Source: JALQTD01 sp965656785 (GTDB taxonomy: Bacteria > Bacteroidota > Bacteroidia > Flavobacteriales_D > Sanyastnellaceae). From it: a stretch of DNA of 14,585 nt. The notes below the pieces were generated by a model, which ran no database searches, had not been told where the DNA came from, and saw nothing but the letters and a program-made list of their open reading frames with translations. How positions within the stretch are numbered: the first letter of the stretch is position 1; every line of letters begins with the position of its first letter. The DNA lies in NCBI GenBank assembly GCA_965656785.1, contig CBFHLY010000048.1:1-14585 (forward strand), given 5' to 3'. The translations under genes were made by a program, and so were the position numbers. Shown here in pieces: positions 1 to 7,994 of the stretch.

Positions 1-56
1 GCCTTTTCCTTGAAGACTGCATCGTAGTGTTTTCGTTGTTGTGCCTTGTATCGTTG
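1..56 (-). mobile_element. Possible IS3-family OrfA N-terminal fragment (runs off window)
   Basis: Read on the minus strand from 56 to 1, one frame gives QRYKAQQRKHYDAVFKEKA. The part KHYDAVFKEKA resembles the start of IS3-family OrfA (the HTH transposase subunit), judged from memory of the family. An in-frame TGA lies at 57-59, and no ATG, GTG or TTG occurs between it and the match, so the start is missing or the element is degraded. Only about 19 codons are visible, so this is a weak call. A minus-strand IS3 OrfB fragment at the other end of the window makes IS3 debris here more believable. Confidence 0.3.
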
Positions 57-59
57 TCA

Positions 60-378
60 ATATCCGCACTCAGGCTTAACTCAACTCCGGAAAAGTGGCG
101 AGGTCCATTCAGTCCACAACACAATCGCTCAGAGGCCTGGAGCAAAGGGATGCTTGAAGTGCCTGAACACACAGGTTGGCGCTACATGGAGTGGGCCGCT
201 CAGCACCAAGACTGAGGCCCTTCCAGTATGGGGTGGCTTGATGGACTGGTCGGCAAGCCGCGTGGGCGTTAGGAAGAGCGGCACATGGGAATTCTCATGC
301 AATCATGGAATGCATCATTTTCACGCAAACATGAGTCATTGTGAGGCCCTTTGGCCTCGGAGGTCAGAGGGCGTAGGG
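60..378. other. Gene-poor leader upstream of the giant surface-protein gene
   Basis: I see no recognisable gene here. A plus-strand reading frame ending with TGA at 213-215 finishes in the protein-like string EVPEHTGWRYMEWAAQHQD and could be the tail of a dead gene, but I recognise no family and no convincing start. A perfect 6-bp hairpin, GAGGCC-CTTT-GGCCTC, lies at 343-358 with no T-run behind it, so it does not look like an intrinsic terminator. Confidence 0.4.
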
Positions 379-386
379 TAGGTTTG
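379..386 (+). promoter_or_regulatory. Candidate -7 box (TAGGTTTG) of the giant gene
   Basis: TAGGTTTG fits the Bacteroidota primary-sigma -7 consensus TAnnTTTG and lies 24 bases before the chosen ATG at 411, which would give a short leader. A TTTG at 350-353 could be the -33 element, but the spacing is a few bases longer than usual. This is a motif match only. Confidence 0.35.
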
Positions 387-401
387 GCTTTGAACCAAAC
401 C
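381..401. repeat. Perfect 7-bp inverted repeat just before the giant gene
   Basis: GGTTTGG and CCAAACC flank a 7-base spacer (CTTTGAA). The left arm overlaps the candidate -7 box and the right arm ends 9 bases before the ATG at 411. It could be an operator or a hairpin at the extreme 5' end of the mRNA; the sequence alone does not decide. Confidence 0.45.
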
Positions 402-410
402 GATCCAGTC

Positions 411-3400
411 ATGCGACTTCTCCCCATTGTTTTACTGCTGGCCTGCGCCGCACTAGCATCGCTCGCTCGAGCGCAATCCATCCACTTGGAGGCCGAAGGG
501 GTCCAAGAGGTGAACCTTTATTTTAACGCGAACCTCGTATACAGCAGCGTGCTCGACCTTACCGGGGGTGCGTCGATTGATTTGTCCGATTACGGACAAG
601 GGACCTACATCGTGGATTTCGATGGCGGCGGCATGTTCGCGCTCGAAGCTGCTGGATTCGACTGCGCAGGGGGATGCGATGCCAATGCCTTTATGAGCGG
701 TTTGCACACATTCAGTCTGTATGAGCCGCTGACATGTTCTTCAAGTGAGCAACGCCTTCGCATGGTGTATGACGGACTCAATTCCCTTCAGGCAAATGAG
801 ACCGCCGATGCGTTCAATGTGCTCGTGAGCGAGTCCGGTGGGGGGTCGACCCTTTTGGAATACAGCGGCGCTGGTGCTTGGCAAAGCTGTGTTTCAAGCG
901 CCACGTGTTACGACATCGAGGTGACGAACAACGAAGCGGATTTGGAATCCTTCCTTTTCACCGGTAGGTTCACCGCTGCGCTTGACGAGACGACGCACTT
1001 CATTCTTTCCGGCAGTTGGGATTGGGATCAGGGGTTGAATTCCCTCACCCGAACCATTGGCTTGTGCGATGTGCCATCGTGCTCATCGGGTGAGCAGTTG
1101 CTGTCGGTTCTTCTCCCAGAAGGGGCAGGATTTCCAGGGGCGGATGGGGTTTACAAGCGGGTCGAAGTCGTCAATGGCTCCCTCCAGCAAGCACTGGTTG
1201 CCACCGGAAGTTCATGGTGGGAACCCTTTGCCGCTTCCATCGAATCCACGGAAGTACTGGCCGAAGGCACCGGAACCTTGCATGCGTGCATTGCGAGTGA
1301 TGCTTGCCAGTCGTTGGGAATCGTCGGCGGTGAGACCGGCTACTGGCAGTCCGGTTCCGTCAATTATGGCGAGGCTCCGGTGCTGCTCGATGGGGAGCCG
1401 GTCAAGGTTTACGGCAGCAATTGGGGCGAAACCGCTTACTTGCCCATCGGGTCGTGTTTTGCAGCTTGTAGTGAAGGCCAAATCCCGTGGTCCATCTCCA
1501 TCGATGGCGCGAGCCACATCACCGGTCAGGTGCTTGGCGGCATTGAAAGCACGGCAGAAATCAACATGGACATCAGCGGCCCGGGCGAATGGTTCGGCTG
1601 CATGGATGCGAGCGCTTGCTACTACGTTGGTTTCAACTTCGATCTGGAGGCGGTATCCGCAGGCAACCCCCAAAACCTCCAGCCCGGTTCCGTGCAAGTC
1701 GTCGTAGACGGTGAAACCGTGATCGACGTAACCGGCAACGGTCAAGCCCATGCCGATTGGTTATCCGGAAACTGCAGTGCCTCCCCATTCGGTTGCACGA
1801 GCCCTGCGTCGCAGAACTACGACCCGACCGCTCAAATCAACGATGGTTCCTGCTTGACGGCCTTCGCGGCAACGTGCGACAGCACGGGCAACATTTGCTA
1901 CGACAACGGCTGGGTTGAACAGGAGGTCCTCGTTGTGGGGACGGTCACCACAGGAGGAGCTTACTTCGGTCTGAAAGGCGAAATGTCAGATGATTATGGC
2001 AGCGAAACAGACCAGATCTTCCTCTATGATGGCGTCGATCCCGCCACGTCCAATCTCATCGCTTCAGGGAACAATTTCGAGAACGGTGAAGTCTTTTTCA
2101 GCCCGACAGGCGTCGTCCGCGCGACTGTGACGTCAAGTGGAAGCGGCTCCTGCGGCAGCACAACCAACCCGTATTTTGCGGAGCATCATGGCCTTGACTG
2201 GGCCTTCTCTTGCAGCCCCATTGCCTACGGATGCACCGATCCAGCGGCCACCAACTTCAACCTGTCGGCCACCCACCCAGTCGAGGGTGCGTGCGCCTAC
2301 GATGGATGTGACCATGTCGGAAGCTGGTGCAATGATCTCGGCTACGAGGAATTTGAATACGTTGCCCCGGAAGGCCATTGGCTCGTCGCGGAACCAGTGG
2401 GCGAATACACTTACGAAGCGTATTCACAATCGTTGGGTTGGATGAATGAAGAAGGCTACTACCTCGGCGAGGTCAACGAAACCATCGTTTCGAGCGAAGG
2501 GTACTTGAAATTGGAGATCTATGCATCGGACTTGGCCGATTGCAACGCGCCCATCGAATGGACGGTGAACTGCATTGCAGAGGAAGATGTCGTGGAGGGG
2601 TGCAGCGATCCAGCTGCTTCGAATTATGTCGCTGATGCCATCGTGCAAGGCGTGTGCGTGTATGAGGGGTGCGGAGCGACGGGGTCCTTCTGCCATTGGG
2701 CAACCGAGAACTACGTCGCCGAGGTCCAAGCCGTCGTGACCACAGGCGATGGATCACCAGGGCAGTTGACGTTGACCCCGGGTGACATGTACTTCACGGA
2801 TTTCCGCGTGTACGATGGCCCCGATCCAGCCAGTGCCAACGTGTTGTTCTCTTACGAGCAGAACCCGGTTGTCGCCTACCCCGATGCCATTGACTTGTAC
2901 TCGAATTCGGGAGTTTTTGCCTTCGAGATCATGAACGTTCAAAGTGAATCGGGGCCTGGGACGGCGTCCTGCGAGGCCGGGGATGCCCTGCCTTGGGACT
3001 GGGAACTGGTTTGCGGCGAAGTGTCAGGATGCACGGATCCGTTGTACAGCGAATACAATCCGGAGGCGCAGCTCAATGATGGAAGTTGCGTGACCTGCCA
3101 GAGCGGCTCGGTAATTGAAATCGTTTACGATCGGGCGGATTGGCCTGCAGTCGATCTCAGTTGGACGTTGACTCGCGGTGATGGTTCGGTTGTCGCAACG
3201 GACTTTGTGACAACGGCCGTCGGGGAAGATGTTGAGCCGGAATCGTGGACGATTCCGATTTGCGAGGCGGTGGCCACGTGCTATGCGCTGACATTCGAGG
3301 AATTTGGTTTTTTCCCCAACGGGTTCGAGGGCGACCTTTCCGGAGTTGACGGAACGGCATCAATCTTCGTTGATGGCCAACTCGCAGCATCCATAACGGG

Positions 3401-6400
3401 CAATTGGGGCAACTCGGTTGAGGAGGTCGTCTTGTGCACCGGTGGGTGCACCGATTCGTCAGCGGTCAACTACGACGAACAGGCTCCAGCGGACAACGGA
3501 TCCTGCATCGCCCAAGCCACGTGCGATGAGGTCGGCACATTCTGCACGGGCATCAACGAAGACGGAACCCAAATCGAAGCGGCACTTGCCGTGCCAGAAG
3601 GCGCAACAGGTTACCTCGCCTTGCAAGGGCTGCTCCACAGCGGACAGGATTTTATTCGGGTTTACAGCGAGAGCACGCTCTCCTCAGACGCGCTGCTTTA
3701 CGAGGCGAATTGGCTCTTCGCCGAGAGTGTTTATTCTCCGACCGGCGAATTTTATGTCACGTTTACCTCGAACGATGTGCGTTCGTGTGCCACGGGCAAT
3801 TTGGATCCCGTGAATTGGCAGCTTACCTGCGAGGCGCCGACCTTTGGCTGCACGGATGCGGATGCGGTCAACTTCGATGCAAATGCTTCGGTCGATGATG
3901 GTGCATGCGCCTACGATGTTTGTGGCGAATCAGGCCAAATCTGTTTGCCCAACAACCTTTATCCGACCTCCCTTTTGCACTTCGCCCACCCTGAGGGGCT
4001 ACCGATCCAGTTGACCCTGGACGGCACAATGGGCAATGATTTTCTGCTGGTGTCCGATCAATACAACGTCATGGACGCCTTCTTCGAGGACGCTCCTGGA
4101 ATCAACATCTTGGCGACTTTGGGGCTGAATGGTCAATCTCAGACCGTCAGCAACTTCCAGGTAACCTCCAGCACGGGCGTATTGGACCTCGGGATTTCGA
4201 CCGGTTCTACCTTGTCGTGTGCAGATGGAGATTACGCGGGAATGACGTGGTCGGTTCAGTGCTTGAGCACCGGCTGCACCGACGCTGCTGCATGCAATTA
4301 CACGCCTGCCGCCGCTGAAGACGATGGATCGTGTGCATACACATCCGATGCCTGTGGTGTGTGTGGTGGCGATGGCACGTCGTGCACCGGTTGCACGGAC
4401 TCCTCGGCGTGCAATTACGAGGCCGGAGCCAGCAACGACGATGGGTCCTGTGCATACAGCAGCTTCGAACTCACGTACACGACTGATGCCGCGCCGGCTA
4501 CGAACAGCTGGGCACTCTTGGATGGCTCCGGCAATGTGGCGGCGTCCGGCGCTCCGGCACCCGAAGCGGCGTTTGCCACCGTGACCGAAGTGGCGTGTGT
4601 CAACGCTGGTTGCTACACCTTCACGGTGACGGATGCGTTGGGCAACGGCATCACCGGAGGAAGCTGGCAATGGGCCGATGCCGGGGGTGAAGAGGCGAGC
4701 AGCGGGACGTGGAATGGACCCTTTGCTACGTTCGAGGAGGAGGTCTGCCTCGGTTTGGTGAGCGGATGTACCAACCCGCTGGCCTGCAATTTCGACGAGG
4801 CAGCTAGCCTGGATGACGGCACCTGTGCTTTCGGCTCGGTAGTCGTTACCGTTGCATTGGACTCGTATGCGACTGAGACCTCATGGGAAGTCATGGACGA
4901 GAACGAAGCAGTTCTGGCCACAGGGGGGGGGTACAGCTACGGAGATGCATTCAGTACGGTGACCAGCTCGTTTTGCGCTCAGGCCGGTTGCTACACCTTC
5001 AATCTTTACGACTCGTGGGGCGATGGCATGAGCGGCAACGAATGGTCGGTAAGCAACGATTCTGGCACACTGCTCTCGGGCACGTTCAGCAATGGAAATG
5101 CAGTGGGTGGAGAATTTTGCGTTGCTGCGTCCGTGCTGGGATGCACAGATGAAGCAGCATGCAATTATGACCCTGAAGCGACTTTCGATGATGGCACGTG
5201 CAGCTTCGCGGGCATTACCATATCGCTGAACCTGGACAATTACCCCGGAGAGACGTCTTGGACACTGGTTGATGACGCAACTGGTGAGGTGGTGTCAGCG
5301 GGTGATGGGTACACCGCGCAGTTTGCTGTTGTGACCGAGTCGGCGTGTTTGGACTTCGGTTGCTACACCTTCTCATTGTTCGATGACTACGGAGACGGCA
5401 TGCCCGGAGAGGGCTGGGAAGTGGTGGATTCGGAAGGAAATGTTTTGGCGGAAGGTACTTTTTCTTTCGGGGAGGTCACGTCCGGGAGCTTTTGTGTCAT
5501 TGAACCGGTTGAGGGATGCACGGATTCCGAGGCATGCAATTACAACCCGAATGCGAACATCGAGGACGGTTCATGTGGCTATGCTGCGGTGGATTTGGCC
5601 TTTGCCTTGGACAACTACCCCGGGGAAACTGCTTGGAACTTGCAAGACGACGCCGGCAACTTAATGGCGAGCGGAAGCGGGTATTCCACTAACTACGCCA
5701 CGGTCGAGGAGAGTGTCTGCGTAGCGTACGGATGCTACACGTTCAGCTTGCTCGATAGCTACGGCGATGGCATTTCAGGCAGCACGTGGACGGTCAGCAG
5801 TGGAGGCCAAATCTTGGAGTCGGGCGACTTCGCCTCGGGCTCCTCGGTGGTGGGTGAGTTCTGCGTCATCGACGGGGGGGGATGCACCCACCCCATGGCG
5901 TGCAACTACGACGATGCGGCCACGGAAGACGATGGTACCTGTGTGTTTTTTGTGAGCGATGCTGCCGCTGTGGAGGAGGACTTCTTGATTGGTGCCCTCG
6001 GGTTCTATACGCAGTTTTCTGGGGATTATGAGGATTATGCGTATGCTTGCGAGGCAGGCATCGATGCATATGGAGACTTTCCGCTCAATTTTGACGGTTC
6101 GGGAGGAGCGAATGCACCCTTGACGGCGGTTACCACATCGGCTACAATGGGGTTGATTCAGACCTATATTGGGATGGGATGGCTGCCTGCTGAATTGGGA
6201 CCAGTTTTGCAAGGGGCCCTATTCGCTGGTGAATGGACGGTTTGCGGTGAGACCATGACTGTGGCAATTCCGGGATATCCGTTGCTGACCGGTACGTTCA
6301 ACGGGACCGCATTTGTCTTCCCGGCTTTGGGGGTTTATGTGGCTCCTGCCTCGGCGGTGGATGCGGTGTGCTCGGATTTGGCTGCATGCAATTTCCAATT

Positions 6401-7091
6401 GTGTGGGGTCCATGATCCCGCGTTGTGCGTCTATCCAGAGAGCGGGGAGGATTGCGAGGGCAATTGCCTGTCCGATGTGGACGGAGATGGAATCTGTGAT
6501 GCGGTTACCAGTGCGTCGTGTGGAGACCCAGAAGCAGTGAATTACGATGCAACCGTTCCCGAAGCGTTCACGGTGGGTTGCGTATACGGTTCGTGTTACG
6601 AGTCTGACGAGTTGTGTACGTTTTTCCCGGATTTGGGTCCGTTCATTGTGCACGCATCACCCGACGGCGAACCCACTTATGTGCGCATCAACAGCGGCAC
6701 CATTTCCCACGGATATGAAGTGTACGATGGATTGACCCCCGGGTCGGCCACTTTGATTGCGGCGGAAGCGTCAGGGCCGCTTCACACATTCTCTGGTGAG
6801 CTGTTCGTTTCGCAAACGGGCACCATCACGGTTTGGGCGGTGAATCCGCTGAACTTGGAGACCAATGTGTGCGCACTTGGCGGGAACGATCCCTTGGTTT
6901 GGGAGGCCGGTTGCGTCGGAGTCGGTCCCGATTTCTGCGGAGACGGCATGATATGGGATCCTGCAACGGCGACGTGCCAAGCGCCTGAAGATTGCCTGGG
7001 CGATTTCAATGACGATGGCGTGATTTCGGCGTCCGATTTGCTGTCGTTTCTCGGGGTCTTTGGTTCCGAATGCAGCGATGCATTTGACTGA
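411..7091 (+). CDS. Giant Cys-rich modular secreted surface protein with GCTD repeats, CUB-like modules and a dockerin-like C-terminus
   Basis: Encodes 2,226 residues. I start at ATG 411, not at the upstream in-frame TTG 351, because MRLLPIVLLLACAALASLARAQ is a clear signal peptide. Residues about 22-460 carry degenerate beta-modules marked by A-x-x-CY strings. From residue 461 on, twelve Cys-bounded linkers of the type GCTD-x-x-A-x-N-Y ... DDGSC recur (near 461, 607, 730, 873, 1012, 1146, 1288, 1327, 1452, 1577, 1702, 1824), plus two decayed ones near 1985 and 2040. Between linkers 1 and 7 most modules look CUB-like (YDGPDP, YDGVDP; another near 2103). Between linkers 8 and 12 lie four 125-residue modules with GCYTF ... 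D-x-[WY]-GDG. DVDGDGICD near 2022 and GDFNDDGVISASDLL near 2197 are Ca-binding/dockerin-like. No canonical T9SS tail is visible. Likely role: adhesion or matrix protein outside the cell (inference). It contains a 9-G and an 8-G tract. Confidence 0.95.
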   Translation: MRLLPIVLLLACAALASLARAQSIHLEAEGVQEVNLYFNANLVYSSVLDLTGGASIDLSDYGQGTYIVDFDGGGMFALEAAGFDCAGGCDANAFMSGLHTFSLYEPLTCSSSEQRLRMVYDGLNSLQANETADAFNVLVSESGGGSTLLEYSGAGAWQSCVSSATCYDIEVTNNEADLESFLFTGRFTAALDETTHFILSGSWDWDQGLNSLTRTIGLCDVPSCSSGEQLLSVLLPEGAGFPGADGVYKRVEVVNGSLQQALVATGSSWWEPFAASIESTEVLAEGTGTLHACIASDACQSLGIVGGETGYWQSGSVNYGEAPVLLDGEPVKVYGSNWGETAYLPIGSCFAACSEGQIPWSISIDGASHITGQVLGGIESTAEINMDISGPGEWFGCMDASACYYVGFNFDLEAVSAGNPQNLQPGSVQVVVDGETVIDVTGNGQAHADWLSGNCSASPFGCTSPASQNYDPTAQINDGSCLTAFAATCDSTGNICYDNGWVEQEVLVVGTVTTGGAYFGLKGEMSDDYGSETDQIFLYDGVDPATSNLIASGNNFENGEVFFSPTGVVRATVTSSGSGSCGSTTNPYFAEHHGLDWAFSCSPIAYGCTDPAATNFNLSATHPVEGACAYDGCDHVGSWCNDLGYEEFEYVAPEGHWLVAEPVGEYTYEAYSQSLGWMNEEGYYLGEVNETIVSSEGYLKLEIYASDLADCNAPIEWTVNCIAEEDVVEGCSDPAASNYVADAIVQGVCVYEGCGATGSFCHWATENYVAEVQAVVTTGDGSPGQLTLTPGDMYFTDFRVYDGPDPASANVLFSYEQNPVVAYPDAIDLYSNSGVFAFEIMNVQSESGPGTASCEAGDALPWDWELVCGEVSGCTDPLYSEYNPEAQLNDGSCVTCQSGSVIEIVYDRADWPAVDLSWTLTRGDGSVVATDFVTTAVGEDVEPESWTIPICEAVATCYALTFEEFGFFPNGFEGDLSGVDGTASIFVDGQLAASITGNWGNSVEEVVLCTGGCTDSSAVNYDEQAPADNGSCIAQATCDEVGTFCTGINEDGTQIEAALAVPEGATGYLALQGLLHSGQDFIRVYSESTLSSDALLYEANWLFAESVYSPTGEFYVTFTSNDVRSCATGNLDPVNWQLTCEAPTFGCTDADAVNFDANASVDDGACAYDVCGESGQICLPNNLYPTSLLHFAHPEGLPIQLTLDGTMGNDFLLVSDQYNVMDAFFEDAPGINILATLGLNGQSQTVSNFQVTSSTGVLDLGISTGSTLSCADGDYAGMTWSVQCLSTGCTDAAACNYTPAAAEDDGSCAYTSDACGVCGGDGTSCTGCTDSSACNYEAGASNDDGSCAYSSFELTYTTDAAPATNSWALLDGSGNVAASGAPAPEAAFATVTEVACVNAGCYTFTVTDALGNGITGGSWQWADAGGEEASSGTWNGPFATFEEEVCLGLVSGCTNPLACNFDEAASLDDGTCAFGSVVVTVALDSYATETSWEVMDENEAVLATGGGYSYGDAFSTVTSSFCAQAGCYTFNLYDSWGDGMSGNEWSVSNDSGTLLSGTFSNGNAVGGEFCVAASVLGCTDEAACNYDPEATFDDGTCSFAGITISLNLDNYPGETSWTLVDDATGEVVSAGDGYTAQFAVVTESACLDFGCYTFSLFDDYGDGMPGEGWEVVDSEGNVLAEGTFSFGEVTSGSFCVIEPVEGCTDSEACNYNPNANIEDGSCGYAAVDLAFALDNYPGETAWNLQDDAGNLMASGSGYSTNYATVEESVCVAYGCYTFSLLDSYGDGISGSTWTVSSGGQILESGDFASGSSVVGEFCVIDGGGCTHPMACNYDDAATEDDGTCVFFVSDAAAVEEDFLIGALGFYTQFSGDYEDYAYACEAGIDAYGDFPLNFDGSGGANAPLTAVTTSATMGLIQTYIGMGWLPAELGPVLQGALFAGEWTVCGETMTVAIPGYPLLTGTFNGTAFVFPALGVYVAPASAVDAVCSDLAACNFQLCGVHDPALCVYPESGEDCEGNCLSDVDGDGICDAVTSASCGDPEAVNYDATVPEAFTVGCVYGSCYESDELCTFFPDLGPFIVHASPDGEPTYVRINSGTISHGYEVYDGLTPGSATLIAAEASGPLHTFSGELFVSQTGTITVWAVNPLNLETNVCALGGNDPLVWEAGCVGVGPDFCGDGMIWDPATATCQAPEDCLGDFNDDGVISASDLLSFLGVFGSECSDAFD
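4923..4931 (+). repeat. Homopolymer tract of 9 G inside the giant gene
   Basis: Nine consecutive G encode Gly-Gly-Gly as GGG GGG GGG within LATGGGYSYG. Elsewhere the gene usually uses GGC, GGT or GGA for Gly, so the run is not just codon preference. Length change would frameshift a protein with more than 700 residues still to come. Confidence 0.9.
5874..5881 (+). repeat. Homopolymer tract of 8 G inside the giant gene
   Basis: Eight G encode Gly-Gly-Gly (GGG GGG GGA) directly before the Cys of the twelfth GCT linker. Together with the 9-G tract at 4923-4931 it is a candidate slipped-strand site. Confidence 0.9.
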
Positions 7092-7119
7092 ATGGGGACT
7101 CGGTAGAGGTTAGAAGCAC

Positions 7120-7155
7120 GGGCCGGACTTCCTACGGGAGGTTCGGCCCTTTTTT
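7120..7155 (+). terminator. Strong rho-independent terminator of the giant gene
   Basis: GGGCCGGACTTCC pairs with GGAGGTTCGGCCC (13 bp including two G-T pairs) around a TACG loop at 7133-7136, followed by six T (7150-7155). It starts 29 bases after the TGA. UACG belongs to the extra-stable UNCG tetraloop class. The right copy at 12761 has TTCG instead, also UNCG. Confidence 0.92.
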
Positions 7156-7160
7156 CAGGA

Positions 7161-7174
7161 ACCCCCGTAGGGGT
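7161..7174 (-). terminator. Small convergent hairpin behind the regulator remnant
   Basis: On the minus strand ACCCC-TACG-GGGGT forms a 5-bp stem with a UNCG-class loop, two bases behind the TAG of the regulator remnant. Only two T follow, so it is a weak terminator or a transcript-end stabiliser. The equivalent right-copy hairpin sits at 12803-12815. Confidence 0.45.
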
Positions 7175-7201
7175 CTAGAGCCAGTGACTCAGGTTCATGG
7201 A
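7175..7201 (-). pseudogene. Last codons of a decayed TPR/HTH regulator paralog
   Basis: On the minus strand this reads SMNLSHWL then TAG, identical to the last eight residues of the intact regulator that ends at 12816, with synonymous differences (CTG/TTG, CTC/CTT). Upstream of this the sequence switches to a MazG-like fragment. It is therefore the trimmed 3' end of a second regulator gene, convergent with the giant gene exactly as the intact regulator is convergent with the giant-gene remnant. Confidence 0.85.
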
Positions 7202-7365
7202 GATGCATTTACAGTAGAGGACGCCTCAGCGGATTTCTAAAGAAATACTCCATTGAGTTCGGCGGCTTCGATGCTCAATGCCGCTGACAAGTTTTTCGGG
7301 TCATGGAATTGGCCCCAGTCCCTTTCATCTCGGAATTCGATGAGTTTTTTTGTCACTGAATGCAT
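7202..7365 (-). pseudogene. MazG-like nucleotide pyrophosphohydrolase, truncated and with a nonsense codon
   Basis: From ATG 7365 the minus strand reads KKLIEFRDERDWGQFHDP, then NLSAALSIEAAEL, matching the first helices of the small MazG-like/dCTP-pyrophosphatase family, including the start of the metal-binding E-x-x-E region. Intact members are about 105-120 residues and hydrolyse (d)NTPs. The open frame stops after 42 residues at TAG 7237-7239. Reading through gives FL-stop-KSAEEA, where the family normally has a Trp before K-S; this suggests TGG changed to TAG. About ten codons later the match ends at the regulator remnant, so the catalytic C-terminal half (EELADV-type motif) is gone. It is non-functional as an enzyme. 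Confidence 0.8.
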
Positions 7366-7551
7366 GAGTGGTAGATAAAGGCCACCGAAGACGAACCGGA
7401 AACACGAGCTGAAATCGCATCGCCATTTCGAAAGGGGGCTCACCGCGCCACCCCCACGAGCCGTTTCACCCAAGGCGGATTCGCCCCCGAAACGATGAAC
7501 GACCACGTAATGTGCAAGTAAGACCACGCGAAAAAGAACTGCGTCATTGCG
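7366..7551. other. Gene-poor stretch with one doubtful 35-residue reading frame
   Basis: I see no recognised gene. On the minus strand 7547-7440, ATG to TGA, there is a short hydrophobic frame beginning MTQFFFAWSYLHITWSFIVSG and ending PPWVKRLVGVAR. It could be a membrane peptide or the tip of a dead gene. A 5-bp inverted repeat, GGGGG...CCCCC, brackets its TGA near 7434-7455. No promoter was recognised. Confidence 0.3.
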
Positions 7552-7959
7552 AGGTCCGGCTACTTGTACAATTGGTATGCGGTAGACAGTGCTGCAGGAC
7601 CATGTCCCACAGATTGGCATGTGCCGACGGACGCGGAGTGGACAGCTTTGACGACTGAACTCGGCGGCGCCAGCGTTGCAGGAGGCAAGATGAAGTCCTC
7701 TTCCTCAGGTTCACCCAGCTGGGACGGCGACAACACATGTGGTTTTTCGGGTTTGCCGGGTTGCAGCCGCTACAGCAAGGGAAGTTTCAACGATGTTGGC
7801 AACATCGGCTACTGGTGGAGCGCATCTTCGAGCGGAGCATCAAACGCTTTTTACCAGGATCTCAGCTTCAACGATGACACTTTCGGTTCATCTTCGATCA
7901 ACCAGCGTGACGGGGCTTCCGTCCGTTGCTTGTTGTCGCTGGATGATTTGAAGGGATGA
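7552..7959 (+). pseudogene. FISUMP (Fibrobacter succinogenes major paralogous) domain, 5'-truncated
   Basis: The frame reads RSGYLYNWYAVDSAAGPCP, then TDWHVPTDAEWTALTTELGG, AGGKMKSS, GFSGLP, GYWWS and ASVRCL. This is the C-terminal half of the FISUMP domain, common in secreted Bacteroidota and Fibrobacterota proteins of unknown function. Intact domains have about 60-70 more residues before LYNWYAV, and full proteins also carry a signal peptide. Both are missing: the frame is open only from an in-frame TAA at 7519-7521 and has no ATG before the match, only TTG 7564 inside it. I read it as the 3' remnant of a secreted protein gene. The 3' end (TGA 7957-7959) looks intact, and I found no promoter. 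Confidence 0.82.
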
Positions 7960-7994
7960 TTGACTCTTGAACTTCTTTTCGGGCCATTGCGGCC

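Larger units (their letters stand above)
4389..5882 (+). repeat. Four tandem modules of about 125 residues (375 bp) inside the giant gene
   Basis: Linker starts fall at residues 1327, 1452, 1577, 1702 and 1824, so the period is 125, 125, 125 and 122 residues. Each unit is a GCT[DNH] linker, a beta-rich stretch with [LA]D-x-Y-x-x-[EA]T-x-W, and GCYTF followed (in three units) by D-x-[WY]-GDG. The first unit is the most diverged (DALGNG). The regular spacing suggests growth by unequal recombination. Confidence 0.85.
7115..7200. repeat. Left copy of an ~87-bp convergent-junction direct repeat
   Basis: Aligned with 12755-12841, I count 78 of 87 columns identical (8 substitutions, one 1-base gap). 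The block holds the giant-gene terminator, a second short hairpin, and the last codons of a convergent TPR/HTH regulator gene. The same layout recurs in the right copy. Confidence 0.92.

Noticed and set aside
351..410. TTG start for the giant protein
   Set aside because: It would put 20 charged residues in front of a perfect signal peptide and would start upstream of the candidate promoter box.
3999..4670. A 223-residue minus-strand open frame inside the giant gene
   Set aside because: It is a shadow of the Cys-rich repeats in the opposite strand and has no independent start signal or domain.
1791..5945. Repeated Cys-rich units considered as a CRISPR-like or DNA repeat array
   Set aside because: The repeats are in one reading frame, vary in codons and are conserved at the protein level, so they are protein modules.
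7440..7547. Possible 35-residue hydrophobic minus-strand peptide
   Set aside because: It lies among gene remnants, has no promoter or family match, and is too short to separate from chance; it is mentioned only in the region description.
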